Assembly: GCA_964451415.1 (NCBI GenBank)
Contig: CAYVHU010000013.1
Coordinates: forward strand, 9,434 to 73,433
Reading direction: 5' to 3'
DNA length: 64,000 nt
Source of the DNA: CAYVHU01 sp964451415
Lineage (GTDB): Bacteria; Pseudomonadota; Alphaproteobacteria; Rhodospirillales; Magnetovibrionaceae
Shown: piece after piece, positions 25,989 through 34,451 of the stretch
Layout of the letters: each line of letters begins with the position of its first letter
Numbering within the stretch: position 1 is the first letter of the stretch
The notes under the pieces: generated by a model
Told to the model about the DNA's origin: nothing
The model's database searches: none
The model's input: only the letters and a program-made list of their open reading frames with translations
Made by a program: the position numbers and the translations under genes

Positions 25989-26924
25989 TCAATCATCGAA
26001 GGCGCGGGGTTCATCGATTCCGGCGGGGTCCTGGTGCACCAGGACCTCGGCACGGGGATAGGCGTCTTCGATGAGCGCCATCACACCATCGGCCACGTCA
26101 TGGGCTTCCTTCAAAGTCAGTTCGCCACTCATCTCAAGATGCATCTGGATGAACATGTCCTGCCCCGACTGACGGGTACGCAGGTCGTGCATGTTGCGCA
26201 CCTCGGGGGAACTCAAGGCGAGTTTTTTGATCTTTTCGCGGTCTTCGTCGGGCAATTCGCGATCCATAAGCATCTGATAGGCTTCGTGGCCAACTTTGAT
26301 GGCCCCGTGCAAAATATAAAACGCGATGGCCAGAGCGAACAGGGGGTCGGCCAATTGCCAGTTTAATTTGCTGGCCAGAAACAACGATACGATCACACTG
26401 GCGTTCACCAAAACATCCATAGTGTAGTGTGCGCTATCCGCCGAAATCGCCAGCGAGCCGGTGCGTTTGGTCACATATTTCTGAAAGGACACCAACACAA
26501 TCGTCGCTACGATGGACACCACCATCACAATGTAGCCCGCCTGAGTATTGGTCACGCGCACGGGGTCAAAAAGCCTCGCGCCGGCCTGCAAAAGCAAGAA
26601 CACGGCAGAGCCGGAGATGAACGCAGCCTGCGCCAGGCCCGCCAGGCTTTCCGCCTTACCATGACCGAAACGGTGCTCTTCATCCGCAGGCTGCAAGGCA
26701 TGGCGCACGGCGAACAGGTTCACCGTAGAGGCCGCAATATCCAGCAGTGAATCGACCAGCGTTGACAACAAGCTGACACTATCGGTCGCCAGCCAGGCCG
26801 CGAACTTGATGACAATCAAGATGAGCGCCGTTCCCACGGCGGCGTAGGTGGCCAGCCTCATCAGGCGTTCTGCATCGGCGCGCGCCTTCGCCTTCACCGT
26901 CGGCTGCGCTTTTTTCTCGCTCAT
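25989..26924 (-). CDS. Cation diffusion facilitator, FieF-like
   Basis: Divalent metal/proton antiporter of 311 residues. Six TM helices are followed by a cytoplasmic metal-binding domain of about 90 residues. The transport-site motifs match FieF/YiiP: DSLLD (DxxxD, near 58) in TM2 and HYTMD (HxxxD) in TM5. The C-terminal domain has HDLRTRQSGQDMFIQMHLEM with conserved histidines. Likely Fe/Zn efflux from the cytoplasm; metal preference is not determined. It overlaps the upstream pdxH by four bases (ATGA), so the two are translationally coupled. Confidence 0.92.
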   Translation of the reverse strand: MSEKKAQPTVKAKARADAERLMRLATYAAVGTALILIVIKFAAWLATDSVSLLSTLVDSLLDIAASTVNLFAVRHALQPADEEHRFGHGKAESLAGLAQAAFISGSAVFLLLQAGARLFDPVRVTNTQAGYIVMVVSIVATIVLVSFQKYVTKRTGSLAISADSAHYTMDVLVNASVIVSLFLASKLNWQLADPLFALAIAFYILHGAIKVGHEAYQMLMDRELPDEDREKIKKLALSSPEVRNMHDLRTRQSGQDMFIQMHLEMSGELTLKEAHDVADGVMALIEDAYPRAEVLVHQDPAGIDEPRAFDD

Positions 26925-27517
26925 GGATAGAGGCGTTCCTTACGCCACGGCCCCGCACCTTCGCGCGTATACACCACACGTTCGTGCAGGCGAAACGGAC
27001 GATCACGCCAAAATTCGATACGCTGAGGCACCACGCAAAAACCCGACCAGAAATCCGGTCGGGGAATCTTTCCCACGGCGAATTTTGCCGCAAATTTCGC
27101 CACCCGAGCTTCCAGCGCGAACATTCCATCCAAGGGCTGGGACTGTTTCGAGGCCCACGCCCCGATGCGTGAATCCCGAGGCCGCGAAGCATAATAGGCA
27201 TCCGCCTGCGCGGCATCGACCGCCTCGACATTGCCCGACACGCGGATTTGCCGCTTCAGACTTTTCCAGTGAAAAACCAGCGCGGCCACGGGATTGGCCG
27301 TCAATTCGCGCGCCTTTTGACTGCCCAGATTGGTGTAGAAGACAAAGCCCCGTTCATCCACCTCCTTCAACAACACCATGCGCGCGGACGGGACGGCGTC
27401 CTTCGTCGCACTCGCCAAGGTCATCGCATTGGCGTCGTTGGGTTCTTTTTCCACCGCCAGGGCCATCCAGTCGTGAAAAATATCCAGGGGGTCGACGGCA
27501 CCGGAGCTTGCGTTCAT
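26921..27517 (-). CDS. pdxH: Pyridoxamine 5'-phosphate oxidase
   Basis: FMN-dependent oxidase that makes pyridoxal phosphate from pyridoxine or pyridoxamine phosphate. The 198-residue length fits. FMN-binding segments are visible (PSARMVLLKEVDERGFVFYTN shown here by PSARMVLLK and FYTNLGSQKA), with the C-terminal signature FWRDRPFRLHER and the terminal RLYP. It is the first gene of a two-gene minus-strand unit with the CDF transporter. Confidence 0.95.
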   Translation of the reverse strand: MNASSGAVDPLDIFHDWMALAVEKEPNDANAMTLASATKDAVPSARMVLLKEVDERGFVFYTNLGSQKARELTANPVAALVFHWKSLKRQIRVSGNVEAVDAAQADAYYASRPRDSRIGAWASKQSQPLDGMFALEARVAKFAAKFAVGKIPRPDFWSGFCVVPQRIEFWRDRPFRLHERVVYTREGAGPWRKERLYP

Positions 27518-27679
27518 GATTGGAAAAACCTTTGTGTTTCCCGTTTGTTAGCGTGATCCAACAAAAATATTAAAAAGAGATTTGGCAGAACCGCTTACAA
27601 ATCGTCATTGTCGTTTAACATCCCTCTTACCATTATCTACACAAGAAGGCGACGCGCAAACAAGGATGAAGAACCCAAC

Positions 27680-28552
27680 ATGATGGCTGATCCTTACCGC
27701 ATCCTGGGCGTGGCGCGCGGTGCCAGAACCGAAGAAATAAAATCGGCCTATCGCCGCCTTGCGCGCGAAACCCATCCCGATCACAAACCCGGCGACAAAA
27801 TAGCGGAAAGTCGTTTCAAAGACCTCTCCAACGCCTACGCTCTTCTTCTGGATCCGGATAAACGACACAAGTTCGACGCCGGTGAAATCGACGCCCACGG
27901 CAACCACCGTGCCCCACACACCAGCCAAAGCACGACAAAAAGCAGACGGGGGACGAAGGGGCGCTCATCGCGCGCTCATTCTTCCATCAAGGCGCGCGGC
28001 GCGGATGTCACGTATGTGCTGAAGGTCTCTTTGGCCGAGGCTGCCATGGGGGGGGAAAAAACGGTGCGCATGACCAACGGCAAAACGCTCAAGGTGCGCA
28101 TCCCCGCAAAAACCGAAGACGGGCAGACCCTGCGGCTGAAACACCAGGGCATGAGCGGCCTCGGGGGGGGGCCATCCGGCGACGCACTGGTGGAAATTCT
28201 CATTGAGACGGACGGCGCCTTTCGCGCCGACGGCCTTGACGTCTATTCCGAAGAGGCCGTGAGCCTGCCCGAGGCCGTGCTGGGAGGACGAATCGAGGTG
28301 CAGACCCTGCACGGCCCGATGCGCGTCATGGTGCCGGAAAATTCCAATTCCGGGACTCGTTTGCGCCTCAAGGGAAAGGGCCTGCACCGCGGCGATGCAA
28401 AACACCAAGAATGCGGCGATCACTACGTCACATTGACGCTCCACCTGCCCAAGGGCGGCAACGCCGCGCTCAAACGGTTCATCAAAAAATGGGCATTGAA
28501 AAACAATTACAGCGTGCGCGGGAGAACGCGGCAAGCCGACGAACCATCTTGA
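27680..28552 (+). CDS. DnaJ-family co-chaperone, CbpA-like
   Basis: Type II J-domain protein of 290 residues. The J domain occupies about residues 4-66, with the HPD motif at 32-34. A linker rich in Ser/Arg/Lys replaces the Gly/Phe region and there is no zinc finger. Two beta-rich substrate-binding domains follow, with typical strands (GKTLKVRIPAKTEDGQTLRLK, here quoted as VRIPAKTEDGQTLR, and GTRLRLKGKG). It stimulates DnaK in the cytoplasm. ATG at 27680 or 27683; AAGGA is 13 bases upstream of the first. Confidence 0.9.
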   Translation: MMADPYRILGVARGARTEEIKSAYRRLARETHPDHKPGDKIAESRFKDLSNAYALLLDPDKRHKFDAGEIDAHGNHRAPHTSQSTTKSRRGTKGRSSRAHSSIKARGADVTYVLKVSLAEAAMGGEKTVRMTNGKTLKVRIPAKTEDGQTLRLKHQGMSGLGGGPSGDALVEILIETDGAFRADGLDVYSEEAVSLPEAVLGGRIEVQTLHGPMRVMVPENSNSGTRLRLKGKGLHRGDAKHQECGDHYVTLTLHLPKGGNAALKRFIKKWALKNNYSVRGRTRQADEPS

Positions 28553-28555
28553 AAG

Positions 28556-29371
28556 TCAAACCCGCGGCAACGTCTGAGCCAACCGCCCGCCAAGGCGTAC
28601 GGGATCAATGCGCTGTGCAAGTCCCGTGGCATCGTGCGTTTCGACGAACACACCGCACAACGTCCCTTCGCCCGTGGCGGGCTGAAGGCGTTCGCCGCGC
28701 ATTTTCGAAAGAAAGCGGCCGATCGCCGGCCCTTTGGTCATGCCGATCACCGAATCGTAGTCTCCACACATCCCGGCATCGCTCTGATATGCGGTACCGG
28801 CAGGCAGTATCTGTGCATCCGCCGTCGGAACATGGCTATGGCTGCCCACCACCAGAGACGCCCGACCATCAAAATATTGCCCCATGGCCATCTTTTCGCT
28901 AGTTGCCTCGCCATGGATGTCAAGCACCGCGCAATCCACGCCTTCGCCAAGGCGTTTGTTGAGCAAGGCACGGCTCACGGCGGCAAACGGATCGTCCAGC
29001 GGGTCCATGAACAAACGCCCCATGGCCTGCATCACCAACACCTTCTGTCCGCTTCGCGCACTAAACACACCCGCGCCCACGCCTGGCGTTCCTTCGGGAA
29101 AGTTGAGCGGCCGCAACACGCGGGGGTCGTTTTGGATGTAGTCAACGATTTCGCGCTGATCCCAAACATGATTGCCGGTGGTGATCACATCCACACCCAG
29201 ATCGAAAAACTGTTCGCAAATCGCCCCCGTAATCCCAAAACCGTGCGCCGCGTTTTCGCCGTTCAGCACCACAAAATCGAGGTCTAAATCCTCACGCAGG
29301 CGCGGCAGATGCGCCGCCACCGCCAAACGCCCGGCTTTGCCCACGACATCGCCGACATATAATATTTTCAT
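28556..29371 (-). CDS. YmdB-family metallophosphoesterase
   Basis: Predicted 2',3'-cyclic nucleotide phosphodiesterase of the YmdB/TIGR00282 family, 271 residues. Metal-binding motifs are GDVVGKAGR at the N terminus, NGENAAHG, TGNHVWDQ, DIHGEATSEK and GSHSHVPTAD. In Bacillus the homologue affects biofilm and motility choices; here the role is unknown. Its ATG begins one base after the stop codon region of the upstream cyclo-ligase, so they form one unit. It converges with the CbpA-like gene three bases away. Confidence 0.92.
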   Translation of the reverse strand: MKILYVGDVVGKAGRLAVAAHLPRLREDLDLDFVVLNGENAAHGFGITGAICEQFFDLGVDVITTGNHVWDQREIVDYIQNDPRVLRPLNFPEGTPGVGAGVFSARSGQKVLVMQAMGRLFMDPLDDPFAAVSRALLNKRLGEGVDCAVLDIHGEATSEKMAMGQYFDGRASLVVGSHSHVPTADAQILPAGTAYQSDAGMCGDYDSVIGMTKGPAIGRFLSKMRGERLQPATGEGTLCGVFVETHDATGLAQRIDPVRLGGRLAQTLPRV

Positions 29372-29372
29372 G

Positions 29373-29975
29373 TCATGGTCCCTTGGAAACTTCGATTGCC
29401 TCGGCTTCGGTGATAATCCAATCGAGCGGCTGGTCGTAGGCGTCCCGGGGCACGGCGTCAACTTCCTGCGCGGCGTAGGCCGCGCCGATGGCCACACACG
29501 CACCGGTTTTACGCAACAGCGCCAGCGTGCGGTCGTAATACCCGCCGCCCCACCCGATCCGGTAGCCCTGACGATCAAACGCCAACAATGGCGTCAGCAC
29601 CACGTCCGGGCGCATCATCGGCACCGCCGCAAGGGGCTGAAAGGTGCCGTGCGCCCCTGCGATCAACGCCTCGTCCGGACGCCATGCGCGAAACCGCAAG
29701 GGGCGTTGCGACGAAACGATTTCCGGTAAACTCACGCTCACGCCGATCCGATCCAAAGCCACCAGCGCGGGACGCACGTCCATCTCATCGCCGATCGGCC
29801 AATAGCCTGCCAAGATCGCTTCGGGTCCCCCGAAATTCCGGCTGACGGACGACCACGTCCCCAAGAGATTCTCGAAAAAACCACGGATTGCGTCGTCTCC
29901 CAAATCTTGTGCCGCCTGCGTGCGGCGCAACTTCGCCGTCTCGCGTAACAGGCTTTTCGCGTGGTCTATGGACAT
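29373..29975 (-). CDS. 5-formyltetrahydrofolate cyclo-ligase
   Basis: ATP-dependent enzyme that returns 5-formyl-THF to the folate pool as 5,10-methenyl-THF; 200 residues. The signature GYRIGWGGGYYDRTLA (about 138-153) is clear. The ATG at 29975 opens the conserved N terminus (MSIDHAKSLLRETAKLRR); the frame further upstream runs through the 6S RNA and is not coding. It directly follows 6S RNA, as in the E. coli ssrS-ygfA arrangement, and may be processed from the same transcript. Confidence 0.93.
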   Translation of the reverse strand: MSIDHAKSLLRETAKLRRTQAAQDLGDDAIRGFFENLLGTWSSVSRNFGGPEAILAGYWPIGDEMDVRPALVALDRIGVSVSLPEIVSSQRPLRFRAWRPDEALIAGAHGTFQPLAAVPMMRPDVVLTPLLAFDRQGYRIGWGGGYYDRTLALLRKTGACVAIGAAYAAQEVDAVPRDAYDQPLDWIITEAEAIEVSKGP

Positions 29976-29996
29976 GCATGGGATCCTGAAAAGAAA

Positions 29997-30162
29997 GTGG
30001 ACGGGGCCGCCGCAGCCGTTGGCGTATGCAATCCTCTGTGGCCTGCTAGTGCAGGTGGGCACCGTGATACCGAACCCACGAGTCCGGCAGGGACAGCTCC
30101 CTTGAGAGACTTATAGCCCCAGGGAATGTCGATGCCTGACAAACCCGGCAGCCACCGTCCAC
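29997..30162 (-). ncRNA. ssrS: 6S RNA
   Basis: About 166 nt in the gap between zapA and the cyclo-ligase gene, the classic 6S RNA site. The ends form a closing stem: GTGGACGG at the 5' end (30162-30155 on the minus strand) pairs exactly with CCGTCCAC (30004-29997), with additional GC-rich pairing inside and a central purine/pyrimidine stretch compatible with the open bubble. TTTCTTTT follows the 3' side. 6S RNA binds housekeeping RNA polymerase and mimics an open promoter. Ends are estimated from the stem only. Confidence 0.82.
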
Positions 30163-30170
30163 TATGCAAC

Positions 30171-30533
30171 TTAAGTGCGCTCAACGCGTTGTGCAATGGT
30201 TTCGATCCGTTCGGCCATTATTTCTAAAGCCTGCGCGAGAGCATCTTCGTCAAGGGAAGAAGCGGGAGGCTCCACTTTTGCGGGGGACTGCGCGGCCGCG
30301 CGTAAAGCCTCTATCTCCCTGCGCGCCTCCGCCAGTTCATCGGCCATCATCAACCCGGTCATGGCCAGCAACCGCGCCTCGCCCGCCGTCTCGCCCCCCT
30401 GGCCGATCGCACCGACCAGTTCCGCCACACGGCGTTCCAGTTCCTGCGCCAGCTTCAAGATGTGCCGTTCTTCGCCATCGCCGCACGCGACGTCGTAGGT
30501 ATAACCGTTCACACTGATGGAAACGCGCGCCAT
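30171..30533 (-). CDS. zapA: Cell division protein ZapA
   Basis: FtsZ-ring-associated protein of 120 residues. The N-terminal domain (VSISVNGYTYDVACGDGEE, quoted part VSISVNGYTYDVACG) matches ZapA; a helical coiled-coil region follows (about 25-115). AAGGA precedes the ATG at 30533. It bundles FtsZ protofilaments at midcell. It lies between a DUF4164-like gene and 6S RNA, which is the usual alphaproteobacterial order. Confidence 0.93.
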   Translation of the reverse strand: MARVSISVNGYTYDVACGDGEERHILKLAQELERRVAELVGAIGQGGETAGEARLLAMTGLMMADELAEARREIEALRAAAQSPAKVEPPASSLDEDALAQALEIMAERIETIAQRVERT

Positions 30534-30565
30534 GGGATTTTCCTTCGCTCGTTCCCGTTTTGACC

Positions 30566-30784
30566 CTAAGTTTTTATTTTCGAAATGACCGCATCAAGGC
30601 GGGACGTCGCCTGGCCCAGGGCTTTTTTGAGAGTGGCGTTTTCGCTTCGCAAAGCCTTGACTTCAACATCCCGGCCCCGCTCAACCTCGCAATCAAAAAC
30701 CCCATCCAGGCGTTCGATGGCCGCGCCCAGACGAACTTGTGCGTTTTTCAAGCGCGCGGCGCTTCTCTCCTGGGTGCCGGACAC
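30566..30784 (-). CDS. Small coiled-coil protein, DUF4164-like
   Basis: A 72-residue, almost wholly helical protein (RLGAAIERLDGVF, LRSENATLKKALGQATSRLD). Start is GTG at 30784 with AAGGAG seven bases upstream; the long open frame beyond has no such signal and no family resemblance. Small coiled-coil genes of this type commonly sit immediately upstream of zapA in alphaproteobacteria. Function is unknown; a cell-division role is only suggested by location. Confidence 0.75.
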   Translation of the reverse strand: MSGTQERSAARLKNAQVRLGAAIERLDGVFDCEVERGRDVEVKALRSENATLKKALGQATSRLDAVISKIKT

Positions 30785-31108
30785 GCCCCTACTCCTTTTC
30801 AATCCGCTTGCCGAAATGTTTTCCACACGACAATTGTGCTGAGGATAAGACCGCACAACCCCAATCGTCAACCGCTTCAGAAGCTTAAAAAAGGCATTGA
30901 CCCGGGGTAACCTCCACGCCATTGTTCGCTTGGATTTATGCTGGGTATTATCATGGGAACGGGAACTACGGCCTGCCTTTGACCCACACTTACGGGTAGC
31001 CCACCACAACCCGCCGGGGTGTTCGTGGTGCCGGGGGCTTATGATAAAACACGCATAATTCAAGTCTCACTCTAGACTCAAAGATTTAAGCTTTTCCGGA
31101 GGAAAATT
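30785..31108. promoter_or_regulatory. Divergent promoter region of the zapA unit and gap
   Basis: A 324-base non-coding gap. It holds an inverted repeat CACCAC (31002-31007) and GTGGTG (31025-31030) flanking a GC-rich centre with an inner AACCC/GGGTGTT partial match, upstream of gap, and an AT-rich stretch GCATAATTC (about 31052-31060) that could include a -10 element. I see no coding sequence or clear -35 box. Confidence 0.4.
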
Positions 31109-32110
31109 ATGGCGCTTCGTATTGGGATTAACGGTTTCGGGCGCATCGGACGCATGGTCTTCCGCGCCGTCGCGAGGGACTTCAAGGATATCGAAGTCGT
31201 CGCGATCAACGACTTGTTGGGTGCTGATTACCTCGCCTACATGCTGAAATACGATTCGGTCCATGGCCGCTTCGATGGCGAAATTTCCGTTGACGGCAAC
31301 AATCTGGTGGTCAATGGCAAAACCATCCGCCTCAGCGCCGAACGCGACCCCGCCGACTTGAAGTGGAACGAAGTCGATGTTGATATCGTGGTCGAAGCCA
31401 CCGGCTTTTTCCTCACCGCGGAATCCTGTCAGAAGCACATTGATGCGGGCGCCAAAAAGGTCGTGCAAAGCGCACCGTCCAAAGATGGCACGCCAATGTT
31501 CGTGTACGGCGTCAACCACGAAGACTATGCCGGACAGGCCATCGTTTCCGCCGCCTCATGCACCACCAACTGCCTTGCCCCTGTGGCCAAGGTCCTGCAC
31601 GACAACTGGGGCCTAAAACGCGGTTTGATGACCACCGTGCATGCGGCGACCGCCACCCAGAAGACCGTTGACGGCCCGTCCACCAAAGATTGGCGCGGAG
31701 GACGTGGCATTTTGGAAAATATTATCCCGTCATCGACCGGCGCAGCCAAGGCCGTCGGCGTGGTCCTTCCGGAATTGAATGGCAAGCTGACCGGCATGGC
31801 GTTTCGCGTTCCAACTTCGGACGTGTCCGTCGTCGATCTGACCGCAGAACTGGACAAGGATGCTTCTCTCGATGACATCTGCGCGGCCATGAAGGCGGCG
31901 TCCGAAGGGGCGATGGCCGGAACGCTGGCGTATACCGATGAAGCCGTCGTTTCCACGGATTTCCGCGGCATCAGCGCTTCGTCCATCTTCGACGCCAAGG
32001 CCAGCATCGCGTTGGACGGCACCTTCGTCAAGATTGTCGCCTGGTACGACAACGAATACGGCTACACCTGCAACATGCTGCGCTTCGTCCAGCATGTCGC
32101 GGCGAACTGA
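31109..32110 (+). CDS. gap: Glyceraldehyde-3-phosphate dehydrogenase, type I
   Basis: Glycolytic/Calvin-cycle enzyme of 333 residues. NAD-binding start RIGINGFGRIGRMVFRA and the catalytic cysteine in SCTTNCLAPVAKV (about 150) are clear. AGCTTTTCCGGAGGA precedes the ATG. The gene is followed by a strong terminator and stands alone here, without tkt or pgk next to it, although many alphaproteobacteria group these genes. Confidence 0.97.
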   Translation: MALRIGINGFGRIGRMVFRAVARDFKDIEVVAINDLLGADYLAYMLKYDSVHGRFDGEISVDGNNLVVNGKTIRLSAERDPADLKWNEVDVDIVVEATGFFLTAESCQKHIDAGAKKVVQSAPSKDGTPMFVYGVNHEDYAGQAIVSAASCTTNCLAPVAKVLHDNWGLKRGLMTTVHAATATQKTVDGPSTKDWRGGRGILENIIPSSTGAAKAVGVVLPELNGKLTGMAFRVPTSDVSVVDLTAELDKDASLDDICAAMKAASEGAMAGTLAYTDEAVVSTDFRGISASSIFDAKASIALDGTFVKIVAWYDNEYGYTCNMLRFVQHVAAN

Positions 32111-32130
32111 TCCGCGACACGATCCATTGA

Positions 32131-32162
32131 AAGGCGGAGCCCTGGGGCTCCGCCTTTTTTTA
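32131..32162 (+). terminator. Intrinsic terminator of gap
   Basis: AAGGCGGAGCC pairs with GGCTCCGCCTT across CTGG, followed by a run of seven to eight T. The T run overlaps the stop codon of the convergent sensor kinase gene. Confidence 0.92.
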
Positions 32163-34394
32163 TGTAGGAAACGTCGCTTTCATCACCCCATCGACCACCT
32201 GCACGATCTTTGAAATGTCGAAGGGTTTGGTAATATAATCCCGAAAGCCCTGACGCAAGGCGTCGTCGATGCTTGCCGGCAGGATGTCCGCGCTGACGGC
32301 GATCACCGGGATGGCGCAGGTGTCTTCTCTTTTTTTCAAAATCTGCAAGGCTTCCCCCCCCTTCATGCCGGGCAGGTCTATGTCCATCAAGATCAAATCA
32401 GGCAACGCTTTTTCCAGACTCTTAAAAGCGGCCTCGGCGGAACCGACGCAAATCAGGTTATAAACCTCGAACTCCTTGAAAATGGCTTTCATTAAATCCG
32501 CATTGGCTTTGTTGTCCTCCACATAGAGAATTCGGAACCGGCCCGTATCGGGAGCCCGCGACATGGCCTGGCGCGCCGCTTTCTTGCGTTTCGACCACAG
32601 AGCCTTGTTCTTTTTGGGCTTTTGCGTCGAAACGGGGATATCGATCCAAAATGACGAGCCCGTTCCGGGGCGACTTTCAAAGCCGATCTTGCCATCCATC
32701 AACTCCACCAGTTCACGGGTAATGGTCAGGCCGATCCCGGTGCCTTCAACGTTGGAGGCTTCGGCGCCCAAACGATTGAAAGGCTCGAACAAGCTGGCTT
32801 GTTTGTCCTCCGCAATGCCTTCGCCCTGATCGCGCACGATAAAACGCAACATATCACCGTCCTGGTGCGCTTCCAGCGTCACTTTCCCCCTGAGACGATT
32901 GTACTTCACGGCATTGGACAGCAAATTCAACAAAGACTGAATCAAACGCGTATTGTCAGCGCGCAAAAGAGGCAGTTCCTGCCCTTCAGTTTTGTCCTGG
33001 ATGACGATGCCTACTTTGTTTCCCAAGGTGCGCGCCATGTCGATACACTGGTTGATGATATCGCGCGCCCGCACGTTTTCGATACTCAGCGATATGTTGC
33101 CGGTGTCGATGCGCGACAAATCGAGAATTTGATTGATAAGATCCAGCAGGTGGTTCCCGCTTTTCAGAATTTGATCGACGGGTTCTTGCTGGCCCTGCGC
33201 CAGCTTGCCGAGCTTGAGAATTTGCCCGAAGCCCAAAATTGCGTTCATCGGGGTGCGTAACTCATGGCTCATGGACGACAGAAACAACGTTTTGGCTTGA
33301 TTGGCTTCCTCCGCCAGTTTTTGCGCGCGTTCCGCGGCCTCTTTGGCCATGCTGAGTTCAAGTTCGGCCATCTTGCCCGCGGTGACATCCGCGCCGGTAC
33401 CGCGATAGCCCTGAAAGCGTCCATGTTCATCGAATACGGGACGGCCATTGATGGAAACCCAGACCTGGGAGCGATCGGGCCGTGTGTTGGTGCAGACAAA
33501 ATTACGAAAGGGCCTGTGCGCGTGAAGCACCCTCATATGGCGTCGCCATTGTTCCACGTCGATTCCCAAAATACCGACCCCATCGGCGCGCTTGCCCAGC
33601 AAGTCCGCCTGCGCCATGCCCGTCACTTCGCCAAAGCGGCTGGAGAGATAGCAAAAACAAAGTTTCTCATCCATCTCCCAATACCAATCGGCCGCCGAAG
33701 CGCCGAAATCGCGAAAACGGGCCTCGCTCTGCGTCAGGGCTTTCTGGGTCGTATTGATGCTGTTTCGCATCGCATCGAAGGCTGTGATCAAGGCCCCGAT
33801 CTCGTTGCCCTGGGGAACGGGCAAGGCCGTCTCATAATCGCCCTTGGCGAGCCTTTGCGCCGCAACGATCAGCCTGTTGACCGGGCGACGCACCAGAAGT
33901 TCCAGCACGACCACCATGCCGATGAGCACCAAGATAAACGCGACGCCCAAAACCCAAGCCAGTTGGAACGTTTCGCGACGTCGTTCATGGCGCGCCTGCT
34001 CCAGGTCCGCACTCATGATTAAACGCCCCAGCAGTTTTCCTTTCACGGTGATGTCGCGCTCGAAAACGTTCAAATTCTCCCTGTTCAGAATCTTTTTGGG
34101 TTTCTCGACAATGGGATAGATGCGCAGTGCATTCGCAGAATACAGCTCAAGGCGCACCCATTCGGGATTGCGCGCCTTCACGGCGTCCAAGGTTGCATTG
34201 ACGGAAGCGTACTCCTGTTGCAGTAAAAACGGGATCAAGGCCTCGACAACGGTGTCGAGGTGCCTTTGTGTAACCGCTTTCACGCGTTGCGCCGCACCGC
34301 TTTCGACGCTCGGCACCCAGTAAAAGACCATGTATGCGCCAGCCACACTCGCCACGCCCATCACCAGTGCCAAAAGTATTACGCGAATGGACAT
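32160..34394 (-). CDS. Hybrid sensor histidine kinase/response regulator
   Basis: Membrane sensor of about 744 residues: TM1 (about 5-27), periplasmic domain, TM2 (about 145-170), HAMP, PAS (FRDFGASAADWYWEMDEKL), PAC, HisKA with phospho-acceptor SHELRTP (about 375), HATPase with N box NLLSNAVKYN and G boxes, and a C-terminal receiver with phospho-Asp in LILMDIDLPG (about 669). There is no HPt or output domain. The ATG at 34394 is preferred over GTG at 34400. A PhnD-like binding protein is encoded 57 bases upstream in the same direction, making it a likely ligand-presenting partner. Confidence 0.92.
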   Translation of the reverse strand: MSIRVILLALVMGVASVAGAYMVFYWVPSVESGAAQRVKAVTQRHLDTVVEALIPFLLQQEYASVNATLDAVKARNPEWVRLELYSANALRIYPIVEKPKKILNRENLNVFERDITVKGKLLGRLIMSADLEQARHERRRETFQLAWVLGVAFILVLIGMVVVLELLVRRPVNRLIVAAQRLAKGDYETALPVPQGNEIGALITAFDAMRNSINTTQKALTQSEARFRDFGASAADWYWEMDEKLCFCYLSSRFGEVTGMAQADLLGKRADGVGILGIDVEQWRRHMRVLHAHRPFRNFVCTNTRPDRSQVWVSINGRPVFDEHGRFQGYRGTGADVTAGKMAELELSMAKEAAERAQKLAEEANQAKTLFLSSMSHELRTPMNAILGFGQILKLGKLAQGQQEPVDQILKSGNHLLDLINQILDLSRIDTGNISLSIENVRARDIINQCIDMARTLGNKVGIVIQDKTEGQELPLLRADNTRLIQSLLNLLSNAVKYNRLRGKVTLEAHQDGDMLRFIVRDQGEGIAEDKQASLFEPFNRLGAEASNVEGTGIGLTITRELVELMDGKIGFESRPGTGSSFWIDIPVSTQKPKKNKALWSKRKKAARQAMSRAPDTGRFRILYVEDNKANADLMKAIFKEFEVYNLICVGSAEAAFKSLEKALPDLILMDIDLPGMKGGEALQILKKREDTCAIPVIAVSADILPASIDDALRQGFRDYITKPFDISKIVQVVDGVMKATFPT

Positions 34395-34451
34395 GCGCAC
34401 ACGCCGCTTGTTCCTGTTTTCAGTGTCCCATTTGGAGCCGGGGTCATCGAA

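Noticed and set aside
25989..26924. Magnetosome protein MamB/MamM (CDF family)
   Set aside because: The CDF protein has the FieF-type DxxxD and HxxxD sites and no other magnetosome genes are nearby.
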